A DNA stretch of 64,000 nucleotides from Streptomyces violaceoruber (GTDB lineage Bacteria; Actinomycetota; Actinomycetes; Streptomycetales; Streptomycetaceae): contig JODI01000015.1 of the NCBI GenBank assembly GCA_000720805.1, forward strand, positions 62,001 through 126,000. The letters are read 5' to 3'. Below the pieces are notes generated by a model. The model was not told the origin of the DNA. It made no database searches and saw only the letters and a program-made list of their open reading frames with translations. This document shows, one piece after another, positions 32,504-41,147 of this stretch. Each line of letters starts with the position of its first letter. Position 1 is the first letter of the stretch. The translations under genes were made by a program, and so were the position numbers.

Positions 32504-33505
32504 ATGGAATACCGGCATCTCGGCAACAGCGGCATGATCATCAGTGAGATCGCGTACGGCAACTGGCTGACCCACGGCTCGCAGGTCGAGGAGGAGGCCG
32601 CCCTCGCCTGTGTGCGAGCCGCACTCGACGCGGGCATCACGACGTTCGACACCGCTGACGTCTACGCCGAGACACGCGCCGAGTCGGTCCTCGGGCGGGC
32701 GCTGAAGGGCGAGCGTCGCGAGGGGATCGAGATCTTCACCAAGGTGTACTGGCCCACCGGCCCCGGCAAGAACGACCGCGGGCTGTCGCGCAAGCACATC
32801 ATGGAGTCGATCGACAACTCCCTGCGCAGGCTCGAGACCTCGTACGTCGACCTCTACCAGGCGCACCGGTTCGACCGGTTCACGCCGCTGGAGGAGACCA
32901 TGGAGGCGTTCGCCGACGTGGTCCACTCCGGCAAGGCCCTGTACATCGGCGTCTCCGAGTGGTCGGCCGACCAGATACGGCGGGCGCACGCCCTGGCGCG
33001 GGAGCTGCGGATCCCGCTGGTGTCGAGCCAGCCCCAGTACTCGATGCTGTGGCGGGTGATCGAGGGCGAGGTCGTACCCACCAGCGAGGAGCTGGGTATC
33101 GGGCAGATCGTGTGGTCGCCGATCGCCCAGGGTGTGCTGACCGGCAAGTACCTGCCGGGACAGCAGCCGCCGGCCGGATCGCGGGCGACGGACGACCGCG
33201 GCTCGGCGATGATCAGCCGCTTCATGCGCGACGAGGTGCTCGAGGCGGTGCAGCGGCTGAAGCCGCTGGCCGACGAGGCCGGTCTGACCCTGGCTCAGCT
33301 CGCGGTGGCGTGGGTGCTGCAGAACAGCAACGTGTCCGCCGCGATCGTCGGCGCGTCCCGGCCCGAGCAGGTCGCGGAGAACGCGAAGGCGGCCGGTGTG
33401 ACGCTGGAGGCGGAACTGATGGCGCGCATCGACGAGATCGTGCTGCCGGTGGCGGTGACGGATCCGCATCTGGTGCACCAGAGCGTGCCGGCGCAGCGTC
33501 CCTGA
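32504..33505 (+). CDS. Aldo/keto reductase
   Basis: 333 aa, a TIM-barrel NADPH-dependent reductase. The catalytic tetrad is visible: D49 and Y54 (TTFDTADVYAE), K80 (IFTKVYW), H121 (LYQAHRFD). The YxxxQPQYSMLWR and PIAQGVLTGKYLPG segments match the group that includes voltage-gated K+ channel beta subunits and YghZ-like enzymes (AKR6/AKR14). It reduces aldehydes or ketones; detoxification is the usual role. ATG 32504 has GAGGGG 9 bases upstream. A long hairpin stands immediately upstream. Confidence 0.93.
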   Translation: MEYRHLGNSGMIISEIAYGNWLTHGSQVEEEAALACVRAALDAGITTFDTADVYAETRAESVLGRALKGERREGIEIFTKVYWPTGPGKNDRGLSRKHIMESIDNSLRRLETSYVDLYQAHRFDRFTPLEETMEAFADVVHSGKALYIGVSEWSADQIRRAHALARELRIPLVSSQPQYSMLWRVIEGEVVPTSEELGIGQIVWSPIAQGVLTGKYLPGQQPPAGSRATDDRGSAMISRFMRDEVLEAVQRLKPLADEAGLTLAQLAVAWVLQNSNVSAAIVGASRPEQVAENAKAAGVTLEAELMARIDEIVLPVAVTDPHLVHQSVPAQRP

Positions 33506-33584
33506 GCCGGCGCGCCTCCCGAACGGCCCCGCGCTTCCCTCGTGGCGGATGGGCGGGGCCGGCGCGGGGCCGGGAGGCGCCGGC
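33506..33584. terminator. Bidirectional terminator-like hairpin
   Basis: GGCCCCGCGC (33525-33534) pairs perfectly with GCGCGGGGCC (33562-33571). The outer arms GCCGGC-GC-GCCTCCC (33506-33520) and GGGAGGCGCCGGC (33572-33584) extend it. It begins directly after the reductase stop and lies between two convergent genes. Confidence 0.8.
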
Positions 33585-33603
33585 GGGCCGTGACAGCCGT
33601 TGA

Positions 33604-34146
33604 TCAGCGACCGCCGGGTTCCGGGGCCCGCGTCCTCCATCCGGACGCGTGCATCACGTGGTCGATCGTCTCGCCCAGCGAGTTGCTCGCGGGGATCACC
33701 GTTTCGATCCCGCCGGGCAGCAGGTCCAGCGGCCTGTACCACGACCGGAGTTGGGCCGCGGTGACCTCGTCGGCGATCGGTTTGGTGGCGTGCCGGGCGA
33801 GGGTTTCCTCGAAGGGCACGTCCAGGTAGAAGCAGTGGGTGCGGCCCGTGTAGTCGGCGAGCAGGCCGGCAAGCATGTCTCCGTAGTGCGCGACGTACAT
33901 GAGTCCCTCAAGGACGGTGTGAAAGCCGTGCTCAAGGGCGTGACGGACGGTCAGGTCGATCAGTCCGATGTTCGCGCCGCCGGGGACGTCGCGCTCGCGC
34001 AGCACGTCGCGGCGGAGCGTGTCCTGGCTGACCAGCGCGATGCCGCGACCGTAACGTTCGCGCAGCCCGGCCGCCACCGAACTCTTGCCGGACGCGCTGT
34101 TGCCGCGCAGCACCACCAGCTGCGTGGAGGATGAGGCTGTCGTCAT
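33604..34146 (-). CDS. P-loop kinase/ATPase-like protein
   Basis: About 180 aa. VVLRGNSASGKSSVAAGLRERYG is a Walker A kinase loop, VSQDTLRRDVLRE follows the first switch position, and the chain continues FHTVLEGLMYVAHYGDML. It resembles the AAA_33/zeta-toxin-like small kinases; the substrate is unknown. The frame allows GTG 34155, but ATG 34146 (MTTASSS) is preferred. It follows the LacI gene after 47 bases on the same strand and converges with the aldo/keto reductase. No cognate small antitoxin gene is visible beside it. Confidence 0.75.
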   Translation of the reverse strand: MTTASSSTQLVVLRGNSASGKSSVAAGLRERYGRGIALVSQDTLRRDVLRERDVPGGANIGLIDLTVRHALEHGFHTVLEGLMYVAHYGDMLAGLLADYTGRTHCFYLDVPFEETLARHATKPIADEVTAAQLRSWYRPLDLLPGGIETVIPASNSLGETIDHVMHASGWRTRAPEPGGR

Positions 34147-34203
34147 CCGGGCCACAGTAGCGACAACGTCGGTCGCGACGGCCGATACCGCGTCAGAGGC
34201 AGC

Positions 34204-35253
34204 TCAGGGTTTGGGGCGGGGCCCGCTGCTCTCCCTCACCACCAGCTCCGTCGCCACCTCCACCCGGGTCGTCTCCGGCTGCTCCCCGGACAGCAGCCGC
34301 AGCACCATCCGGGCCGCGAGCGCGGTCATGTCGGCCAGGGGGGTGCGGACCGTCGTCAGGCGTGGGGTGACCCAGTCCGCGAAGGGCAGGTCGTCGAAGC
34401 CGACCACGCTGACGTCGGCCGGGATACGCAGGCCCAGCTCGGCGGCGGCCCGGTAGGTGCCCAGCGCCTGGTGGTCGCTGCCCGCGAAGACGGCCGTCGG
34501 GCGGTCGGGCAACGCCAGGAGTTCCAGGGCGTGTCGGTGCGCGAGACCGTGGGTGAAGTCGCCGTAGCGCACGAGGTCGGGGTCGAAGGGCAGATCTGCC
34601 TCCGCCAGTGCCGAGCGGTAGCCGTCGACCCGTGCGCGAGAGGTGAGCCGGCGTTCCGGGCCGCTGATGATGGCGATGCGCCGGTGACCCAGCTCGATGA
34701 GGTGGCGGGTCGCGGCCAGTCCGCCGGGCCAGTTGGTCGCGCCCACCCACGGCGTGCCCGGCGCGGGCTCGTCGATCGGCGCCACCAGCGCGTAGGGGAT
34801 GCCGAGCCGGCTGAGCTCCTCGTGCTGCTCAGGCGTCAGTTCGGGCACCACGAGAATCGCCCCACGCGTGGATCGGGTGGCCAGCGAGTCCAGCCACTGA
34901 CGGGCGCGCTTGGTCCGGCCGTGGGTGGAGGAGACCACCAGCCCCATGCCCGCGTCGTGCAGCACGTCCTCCGCGCCCCGGATCAGCTCGACCGCCCAGG
35001 GGCTGTCCAGTTCGTTGATGACGAAGTCGATCAGTCCGCCGGGCGGGGCCGCGGTGGCCGTCGGATGGTGTTTCGCCAGATAGCCGTTCTGTTCCAGCAG
35101 CCGCTGCACCTTGGCCCGCGTCGCCGCCGATACATCCGATCTGTCATGCAGCACCTTGGAGACGGTGGACACCGACACGCCTGCCTGCTCGGCGATTTCG
35201 GCCAGTGTGCGCCGTCTTCCCTCGCTGGATCCTGTCCGAACCGTTGACGTCAT
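34204..35253 (-). CDS. LacI-family transcriptional regulator
   Basis: 349 aa. The N-terminal HTH is TLAEIAEQAGVSVSTVSKVL with the hinge helix ATRAKVQRLLEQNGYL. The rest is a periplasmic-binding-like effector domain (GATNWPGGLAATRHLIELGH, VFAGSDHQALGTYRAA, VSVVGFDDLPFADW). It resembles XylR-type LacI repressors of actinomycetes. ATG 35253 is used. An 18-bp palindrome lies at 35290-35307 in the gap with the divergent carbohydrate genes, which are the likely targets. The inducer is probably a sugar released by the DUF2264 or beta-helix proteins. Confidence 0.93.
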   Translation of the reverse strand: MTSTVRTGSSEGRRRTLAEIAEQAGVSVSTVSKVLHDRSDVSAATRAKVQRLLEQNGYLAKHHPTATAAPPGGLIDFVINELDSPWAVELIRGAEDVLHDAGMGLVVSSTHGRTKRARQWLDSLATRSTRGAILVVPELTPEQHEELSRLGIPYALVAPIDEPAPGTPWVGATNWPGGLAATRHLIELGHRRIAIISGPERRLTSRARVDGYRSALAEADLPFDPDLVRYGDFTHGLAHRHALELLALPDRPTAVFAGSDHQALGTYRAAAELGLRIPADVSVVGFDDLPFADWVTPRLTTVRTPLADMTALAARMVLRLLSGEQPETTRVEVATELVVRESSGPRPKP

Positions 35254-35289
35254 CGGATGAATCTCCTACGTTGCCGTGGCGATCGAGCT

Positions 35290-35307
35290 TTGCGAAAACT
35301 ATCGCAA
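35290..35307. promoter_or_regulatory. LacI operator candidate
   Basis: TTGCGAAAACTATCGCAA has perfect 6-bp arms (TTGCGA/TCGCAA) with a 6-bp spacer. It lies in the 98-base divergent gap, 36 bases from the LacI start and 44 from ATG 35352. LacI-family operators often have this form with CG near the arms. Confidence 0.7.
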
Positions 35308-35351
35308 TCCTCGCCTCCCGAGTAAGCCTCCTCGGCCAAAAGGTGGTCCCG

Positions 35352-35624
35352 ATGACGACCCCCACGAAGACGCGCAGGAAGCGCACAACCGGCACGGGCC
35401 GTCAGGCCCGCAGGAAGAGATGGCCCGTCGCGTCCCTGGCCGCCGCCGCGGCCCCGGTGCTCTCCGGCTTCGGCGCGGTCCGCTGCGAGGCCGACTGGCA
35501 GAGCAGCTTCGACGACACGCTCGGCAAGGCGGTCGACTCCGCTGGCAACCTCCGTGACGCGCCCGGGAGTTGGCAGAGCAAGCCGGAGACGGCGGTCGAG
35601 GCCGACGGGTACACGGTCGGATGA
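35352..35624 (+). CDS. Small secreted protein or truncated N-terminal fragment
   Basis: 90 aa. Basic residues (RQARRKRW) precede a hydrophobic stretch PVASLAAAAAPVLSGFG, a possible Sec or Tat signal sequence. A short mature part follows: EADWQSSFDDTLGKAVDSAG. I recognise no family. ATG 35352 has AGGTGG upstream, and the operator 35290-35307 would control it. The short length and a secretion signal before a polysaccharide enzyme suggest that it may be the remaining start of a longer secreted enzyme. An ATGA overlap links it to a 54-codon frame (35621-35785) with no recognisable content. Confidence 0.45.
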   Translation: MTTPTKTRRKRTTGTGRQARRKRWPVASLAAAAAPVLSGFGAVRCEADWQSSFDDTLGKAVDSAGNLRDAPGSWQSKPETAVEADGYTVG

Positions 35625-35770
35625 AGACGCTCACGCCCCGCGCCCGTGGTGGCGGCGCCGTCCCCATCCACCATCCGGAAGCGGCCCGGCCGGACTGGTG
35701 GGCCTGCGCGCCGCCGCTGATCGGTTTGGTCCTCGCCCAGCGCTTCCCGCGCACCGGGTTGCCCGTCGGG

Positions 35771-35890
35771 GCGGAGAAGGGCTGACGGACATGGACGCAG
35801 AAGGACTGACGGACATGGGTGGAGAAGGGTTGATGGACACAGGCGGAGACGGGTTGACGGAGCCAGGCGGAGAAGGGTTGACGGAGCCGG
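35771..35890 (+). repeat. 24-bp tandem repeat at the DUF2264 gene start
   Basis: Five 24-bp units plus a partial sixth. The consensus unit is GCGGAGAAGGGTTGACGG with a variable six-base end. Each unit contains a ribosome-site-like GGAGAAGG and a TTG, CTG or ATG codon, and in frame encodes Gly-Glu-Gly-Leu-Thr-like octapeptides. Confidence 0.9.
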
Positions 35891-37665
35891 GCGGAGATGG
35901 GGGGATGGACGACGCACGGGCCGAACTGGCGTCCGACATAAGGGAATTACTGGAGCCCGTCACGTCCCGATTCAGCGCGGGCCGGGCGCGGATACGGCTC
36001 GGCGTGAACACCGCGATCCACGACGACGCGGCCGCCGAACTGGAGGCGTTCGCCCGGCCGCTGTGGGGACTGGCGCCCCTCGCGGCGGGCGGACAGGCCG
36101 TGCCGCACGCCGAGTTGTGGGTCGAGGGGCTCGCCCACGGCAGCGATCCCGCGCACCCCGAGTACTGGGGCGAGCCGGTCGATCACGACCAGCGCATCGT
36201 CGAGATGGCCGCCATCGGTTTCGCGCTCGCCCTCGCCCCCGAGCAGTGGTGGGACCCGCTGAGCGGCCCCGAACGCGACCGGCTCGCACGCTGGCTGCTC
36301 AGCGCGCTGCCCCGGCAGACCACCGACAACAACTGGCTCTTCTTCCCGGTGCTGGTGGGCCTCGGCCTCGACCGGGTGGGAGTGTCCTACGACCGCTCGC
36401 TGATCACCGCACGCCTCGACCGCCTGGAGACCTTCTGGCTCGGAGACGGTTGGTACGCGGACGGCCCCACCGAACGCCGCGACTACTACGTCCCGTGGGC
36501 CATGCACTTCTACGGGCTGCTCCACGACACGCTCACCGGCGGCGACCGCTTCAAGGAACGGGCGGCCCGGTTCGCCGGCGACTTCCGGCACTGGTTCGCC
36601 GACGACGGTGCCGCCGTCCCGTACGGCCGCAGCCTCACGTACCGCTGGGCGCAGGCCGCCTTCTGGGGCGCGCTGCCGTTCGCGGGCGTCGACACCCTGC
36701 CGTGGGGCGAGATCAAGGGATATCTGCTGCGGCATCTGCGCTGGTGGCGTGCGCGACCGGTGACCGGGCCCGACGGGCTGCTGTCCATCGGGTACGGCTA
36801 TCCGCAGCCGGCCCTGGCCGAGCAGTACAACGCACCGGGCTCGCCCTACTGGTCGCTCAAGGCGTATCTGCCCCTCGCGCTGCCGGCCCAGCACGCGTTC
36901 TGGACCGCGAAGGAGGAGCCGGCTCCGGCCCTGCCCGCCGTGAGCGCCCAGCCGCACGCCGGTGCGGTACTCATGCGGGAGTCCGGCGACGTCACCCTGC
37001 TCGCCGGGCGCCAGCACCACGCGTGGGTGCGCCATGGAGCCGAGAAGTACGCCAAGTTCGCGTACTCGACCCGCTTCGGCTTCAGCCTGCCGAACGGCAC
37101 ACTCGGCCTCGAACAGGGCGCGTACGACTCGATGCTGGCGCTGAGCGACGACGGCGGGGCCCACTACCGGGTGCGCGAGGAGCCGACCGCTTCCTACGTC
37201 ACCGCCGACATGGTCCTCAGCACCTGGCACCCGTGGCCCGACGTGGAGATCACCACCTGGCTGTCGGCCGCCGCGCCCTGGCATGTGCGCACCCACCGCA
37301 TCCGCACGGCTCGCGCCCTGCACACCGCCGAGGGCGGCTTCGCCGTCGACCGGGACGCGGGCACGGACCGCGAGACGGGGCCGGGACACGCACGGGTGGC
37401 GGCCCCCGGGGGGCTCACCGGACTGCGGGACCTGGACGGCCGTCGCGAGGGTGAGGTCGTCGACTGCCTGCCCGGCACGAACGTCCTCGCGCGACGCACC
37501 GCACTGCCCGTGCTCGTCAATCAACTCCCGCCCGGCGAGCACTGGTTGAGGTGCGCCGTGCTCGGAGCCCCACGTGGGCGCGAAGCCGAGACGGCCTGGC
37601 TTGACCCCCCGGCCACATCACATCCCCCGACCACCGCACATCCGACGACTGGAAACGGGACATGA
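35791..37665 (+). CDS. DUF2264 protein, probable glycoside hydrolase
   Basis: 624 aa from ATG 35791, or 586 from ATG 35905; both have purine-rich ribosome sites because of the 24-bp repeat. The conserved core begins near residue 50 (RAELASDIRELLEPV) and includes FARPLWGLAPL, DNNWLFFPVLVG, GDGWYADGPTERRDYYVPWAMHFYGLL and RFGFSLPNGT. The first two-thirds is an (alpha/alpha)-barrel and the last third beta-rich. DUF2264 includes, as I recall, members placed in CAZy family GH154 with beta-glucuronidase activity. No signal peptide is visible, so it would be cytoplasmic. The stop overlaps the secreted beta-helix gene start (ATGA). Together with the downstream glucarate genes this suggests uronate metabolism, which is inference. 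Confidence 0.8.
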   Translation: MDAEGLTDMGGEGLMDTGGDGLTEPGGEGLTEPGGDGGMDDARAELASDIRELLEPVTSRFSAGRARIRLGVNTAIHDDAAAELEAFARPLWGLAPLAAGGQAVPHAELWVEGLAHGSDPAHPEYWGEPVDHDQRIVEMAAIGFALALAPEQWWDPLSGPERDRLARWLLSALPRQTTDNNWLFFPVLVGLGLDRVGVSYDRSLITARLDRLETFWLGDGWYADGPTERRDYYVPWAMHFYGLLHDTLTGGDRFKERAARFAGDFRHWFADDGAAVPYGRSLTYRWAQAAFWGALPFAGVDTLPWGEIKGYLLRHLRWWRARPVTGPDGLLSIGYGYPQPALAEQYNAPGSPYWSLKAYLPLALPAQHAFWTAKEEPAPALPAVSAQPHAGAVLMRESGDVTLLAGRQHHAWVRHGAEKYAKFAYSTRFGFSLPNGTLGLEQGAYDSMLALSDDGGAHYRVREEPTASYVTADMVLSTWHPWPDVEITTWLSAAAPWHVRTHRIRTARALHTAEGGFAVDRDAGTDRETGPGHARVAAPGGLTGLRDLDGRREGEVVDCLPGTNVLARRTALPVLVNQLPPGEHWLRCAVLGAPRGREAETAWLDPPATSHPPTTAHPTTGNGT

Positions 37666-40334
37666 GACGACGGGACATCAGACTCAAACACCTGTCCGTA
37701 CTGGCCGCCGTGGCCGCGCTGCTGACCTCCCCGGTCCAGGCGCACGCGGCGCAGTCCGGCCACACGTACCACGTCGCCCCCCGGGGCAGCGACCACGCGA
37801 ACGGCACGAAGGCCGCCCCCCTGCGCACCATCGGCGCCTGCCTCGCACGGGTCCGCCCCGGCGACACCTGCCTGATCCACCAGGGCACCTACCGCGAACA
37901 ACTCACCCCTCCCTCCGGCACCGAGGGCGCCCCGATCACGATCGCCGCGTACGGCGACGGCCCGGTGACCGTCGACGGCACCGAGAAGGTGACCGGTTGG
38001 AAGAACGCGGGCGGCGGCCTGATCGCCGCCGACACCGACCTGCCGCCCGATCCCGACTTCAACGCGGTGTTCCTGGACAACAACCGTGCGGCGGAGGGCC
38101 GTTGGCCCAACTCCGGTGCCGATCCGCTCAACATCACCTGGGCCGAGGCCGACACCACCTCCACGGACCAGCACATCGACGACACGGATCTGCCCGACGC
38201 CGACTGGACGGGCGCCACGGTGCACCTGTGGGCGGGGTCCAACCCGTGGGCCCAGCAGACCGGCACGGCCACGGCCTCGGCACCCGGCAAGCTGGACTTC
38301 AAGGGCGGCAACTACCGTTGCACCCCGTTGTGCATGGGCAACCAGCCCTACCGCAACTACTACCTCGTCGGCTCGAAGGCCGCCCTCGACCAGCCGGGGG
38401 AGTGGTACTACGACGAGACGGCGCACCGGCTCTACATGGTCCCCCCGAAGGGGGGCATGGCCGGACACACGGTGACCGCCAAGCACCGCCTGTGGGGCGT
38501 CGACCTGAGCGACAGCTCGTACGTCACCGTGCGCGGCCTGGACCTGTGGGGAACCTCCCTGCGCACGGGCAAGTCCAGTACGGGAGTCGTGGTCGACCGA
38601 CTGCACGCCACGTACATCTCCGAGTACTCCACCCTGCCCATGCCGCCGGACAGCGACCTCGCGATCGAGCCGGCCGAGGGCCACATCGTGGCCTCCCGCA
38701 TCCTCGACTCCGGCATCCAGATCCTTGGCACCGGCAACACGCTGAAGAACAGCGAGATCGCGCAGTCGGCCGGTGACGGCGTCCTGGTGCGCGGCAACGG
38801 CAACACCGTCACCAACAACTACATCCACGACGTCGGCTGGATGGGCAGCTACACCCCCGGCATCGAGATCAACGGCAACGGTCACACGGTCACCCACAAC
38901 ACGATCCGGCGCACCGGACGGGCGGCCATCGACAGCGCCTACCAGATCAACGGCACCGAGTACCACGACAACCGCATCGCCTACAACGACATCTCCGAGG
39001 CGATGCGCACCTCCCGCGACGGTTCACCCTTCTACGTGTGCTGCTACCTGAACGGCACCGGAAGCTCCATCGACCACAACACCGCGCACGACTCCAGCGG
39101 CCAGAACGGCTACTACGTCGACAACTACTCCGGCCACTTCCGGCTGCACCACAACGTGGCCTGGAACACCGGCGCCCGGGGCGTCTACTTCAACGGCCAC
39201 ACCGGCCCGAGCATCGCCAACGAGGACCACAACTCCAGCTACGGCGTGGGCATCGGTACCGCGTCGTCCGCCCTCGGCGGCGCGACGGACGCGTCCGGCT
39301 CGTACTTCAGCAACATCATCGGACCCAAGCCGGTCACCGCGACGCAGACCGGCAACCCGCTGCCCATCGTCCGCTCCAACCTGATCAGCGCCACCCCCGG
39401 CTACACGAACGCCGTCAACGGCGAGCTGTGGCTGACCCCCGGATCGCCCGCCATCGACGCGGGCGAGGTGGTCGACGGCATCACCACCGACACCCTGGGC
39501 ACGGCTCCGGACCAGGGCGCCTACGAGTACGGCGCACCCATCTGGTCGACCGGCTGCGACCTGCCCGGCTGCCGGCAGCGGGTACGGCACGGCAGCTGGA
39601 GCGCCACCGCGAGCGACGGCACCGACGCCGCCGTCACCGTCGACGGCGACATCAACACCCGCTGGACGGGCTCCGCTCCGCAGGCCGCCGGCCAGTCCCT
39701 GACCGTCGACCTCGGCGAGAGCAAGACGTTCAACCGGCTCTCCCTCGACGCGGGCCGCGACACCGGCGGTCAGCAGCCGTACGGCTTCACCGTCTCCGTC
39801 AGCGGTGACGGCACGCACTGGGGCACGCCCCTCGCCCGGGTCTCCGGCCGCTCCTTCACCCAGGACGCGGTCTTCCCCCGCCAGACCACCGCCCGCTACG
39901 TACGGATCACGCTCACCGAGAGCGGTCCCACGCCGTGGGTCGTCAACGACATCCGGCTGTACGGCGACGGACCCGACGCCGCCTCGACGCTCCAGGCCGA
40001 AAAGGCCACGACCGTACGAGGAGTGGGACGCGGCACGGCGGCCACCGGAGTCCTCGGATCCGGCGACTGGGTGGCCTTCCGCAAGGCCAACGTCAACGGA
40101 AAGCACTTCACCGTACGACTCAACTCCACCTGCGCGAAGGGCTGCTCGCTCCAACTGCGCCTGGACGCGCCGGACGGCCCGCCGGCCGCATCGGTGCCCG
40201 CCACGGGTACCGGCGACTGGCGGGAGCAGGCCGTGACCCTCAAGCGCGAGGTCACCGGCACGCACGACCTCTACCTCGTGGCCAAGGGCGCGGGCAAGGT
40301 CGCCGCCCTCGACTGGCTGACGATCAGGCCCTGA
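37662..40334 (+). CDS. Secreted right-handed beta-helix protein with carbohydrate-binding domains
   Basis: 890 aa. A signal peptide ends at AHA-A near residue 30 (LSVLAAVAALLTSPVQAHAA). YHVAPRGSDHANGTKAAPLRTIGAC opens the beta-helix, as in polysaccharide lyases and GH pectinases of that fold. Repeated N-rich turns (NTLKNSEIAQSAGDGV, NTVTNNYIHDVG, HTVTHNTIRRTG) run from about 350 to 480. Residues about 640-770 form an F5/8-type C domain (CBM32-like) and the last 110 a CBM6/35-like module. It probably cleaves or binds a plant or microbial polysaccharide outside the cell; the catalytic residues cannot be assigned by eye. ATG 37662 overlaps the DUF2264 stop. Confidence 0.87.
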   Translation: MRRRDIRLKHLSVLAAVAALLTSPVQAHAAQSGHTYHVAPRGSDHANGTKAAPLRTIGACLARVRPGDTCLIHQGTYREQLTPPSGTEGAPITIAAYGDGPVTVDGTEKVTGWKNAGGGLIAADTDLPPDPDFNAVFLDNNRAAEGRWPNSGADPLNITWAEADTTSTDQHIDDTDLPDADWTGATVHLWAGSNPWAQQTGTATASAPGKLDFKGGNYRCTPLCMGNQPYRNYYLVGSKAALDQPGEWYYDETAHRLYMVPPKGGMAGHTVTAKHRLWGVDLSDSSYVTVRGLDLWGTSLRTGKSSTGVVVDRLHATYISEYSTLPMPPDSDLAIEPAEGHIVASRILDSGIQILGTGNTLKNSEIAQSAGDGVLVRGNGNTVTNNYIHDVGWMGSYTPGIEINGNGHTVTHNTIRRTGRAAIDSAYQINGTEYHDNRIAYNDISEAMRTSRDGSPFYVCCYLNGTGSSIDHNTAHDSSGQNGYYVDNYSGHFRLHHNVAWNTGARGVYFNGHTGPSIANEDHNSSYGVGIGTASSALGGATDASGSYFSNIIGPKPVTATQTGNPLPIVRSNLISATPGYTNAVNGELWLTPGSPAIDAGEVVDGITTDTLGTAPDQGAYEYGAPIWSTGCDLPGCRQRVRHGSWSATASDGTDAAVTVDGDINTRWTGSAPQAAGQSLTVDLGESKTFNRLSLDAGRDTGGQQPYGFTVSVSGDGTHWGTPLARVSGRSFTQDAVFPRQTTARYVRITLTESGPTPWVVNDIRLYGDGPDAASTLQAEKATTVRGVGRGTAATGVLGSGDWVAFRKANVNGKHFTVRLNSTCAKGCSLQLRLDAPDGPPAASVPATGTGDWREQAVTLKREVTGTHDLYLVAKGAGKVAALDWLTIRP

Positions 40335-40433
40335 CAACGGGATGAGCGGGCCGGGCGGCGGGACACGAACCCCGCTGCCCGGCCCGGTCGCGTCCCCGTG
40401 GCGCACCGCCGACCGTCTGCCCAGGTGCCGGCC

Positions 40434-40490
40434 CTGGGGCCCCTTCTGATGGATCTCCGCGGCGTCGGAGGTCCATCAGAAGGGCCCCAG
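40434..40490 (+). terminator. Strong terminator-like hairpin
   Basis: CTGGGGCCCCTTCTGATGGA (40434-40453) pairs with TCCATCAGAAGGGCCCCAG (40472-40490) with a single bulge. TCTCCG/CGGAGG extends the stem to about 25 bp around a 6-base loop. It follows the beta-helix gene by 100 bases. The gap otherwise has no gene. Confidence 0.85.
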
Positions 40491-40566
40491 CCGTCGTGCG
40501 GTGTGCCGCCGCGTGCGCCGGAAAAGCAGGTGCGTGCGCCCGCGACCGTCATCTAGCGTTCCTGAC

Positions 40567-41055
40567 ATGCGCGTTGTGTTCACCAAAGGTCCCGGTACGA
40601 GCTACGGCATCGCCGTGCACCGCGAGACAGGTGCGGCGCTCGCCCCGCGCAACGGGCCCGGTGGGCATCCGTATCTCCCGCACGACCTGGTGCACTTCCT
40701 CGTCGAGGCGGAGGCGGGCATCGAACTCGGGGTCTACGGTCGACTGGCCGCCGGAGACAACGGTCTGTTCTGGCCCGCCGACCCGGCAGAGCGCGCCAAG
40801 GCCGCCCGGCGCCGCAGGTCGAAGGGGGCGAAGTCGTCCCCCCGGGCGCAGGCCGACATGGCCAGGTCCGAGGAGTTGGCGGGCATCGCCGTACCCGTGT
40901 GGGAGGTGCGGCACGGCCACGCGAGGGAGCTGCCGGCATATGTGACCACCGGGGAGATCCCCCCGGTGGTCGACCGGATCGTGTCCCGCTTCGACGACCA
41001 CGCCGACCGCTGGCACACGCTGCCGGTCGGAGGTTCGCTGACCCTGACCTGGTGA
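40567..41055 (+). CDS. Hypothetical protein
   Basis: 162 aa, no recognised family. It starts MRVVFTKGPGTSYGIAVHRE and has HDLVHFLVEAEAGIELGVYGRLAAG near 35-60 and a basic central stretch AARRRRSKGAKSSPR. WEVRHGHARELP and a C-terminal RWHTLPVGGSLTLTW complete it. HDLVHF with later histidines could be a metal site, but this is not certain. ATG 40567 lies about 8 bases after a TAGCGT -10-like box (40553-40558), so the mRNA may be leaderless. Codon bias is normal for the window, supporting a real gene. The convergent neighbour is the IclR gene. Confidence 0.75.
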   Translation: MRVVFTKGPGTSYGIAVHRETGAALAPRNGPGGHPYLPHDLVHFLVEAEAGIELGVYGRLAAGDNGLFWPADPAERAKAARRRRSKGAKSSPRAQADMARSEELAGIAVPVWEVRHGHARELPAYVTTGEIPPVVDRIVSRFDDHADRWHTLPVGGSLTLTW

Positions 41056-41147
41056 CGCCGGCTCAGTCCGCCTGTTCCGGCACGGTAGGACGCACCGAGA
41101 TCGGGGACCCGCGTGACGGCGGTGTCGCCCCCGTGCCCGAAGAGGCC

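Noticed and set aside
33604-34146. Zeta-type toxin of a toxin-antitoxin pair
   Set aside because: The P-loop kinase resembles that superfamily, but no small antitoxin gene is adjacent; kept as a kinase of unknown role.
35621-35785. 54-codon frame overlapping the stop of the 35352 gene by ATGA
   Set aside because: No recognisable domain, and it is followed directly by the 24-bp repeats; too weak to call a gene.
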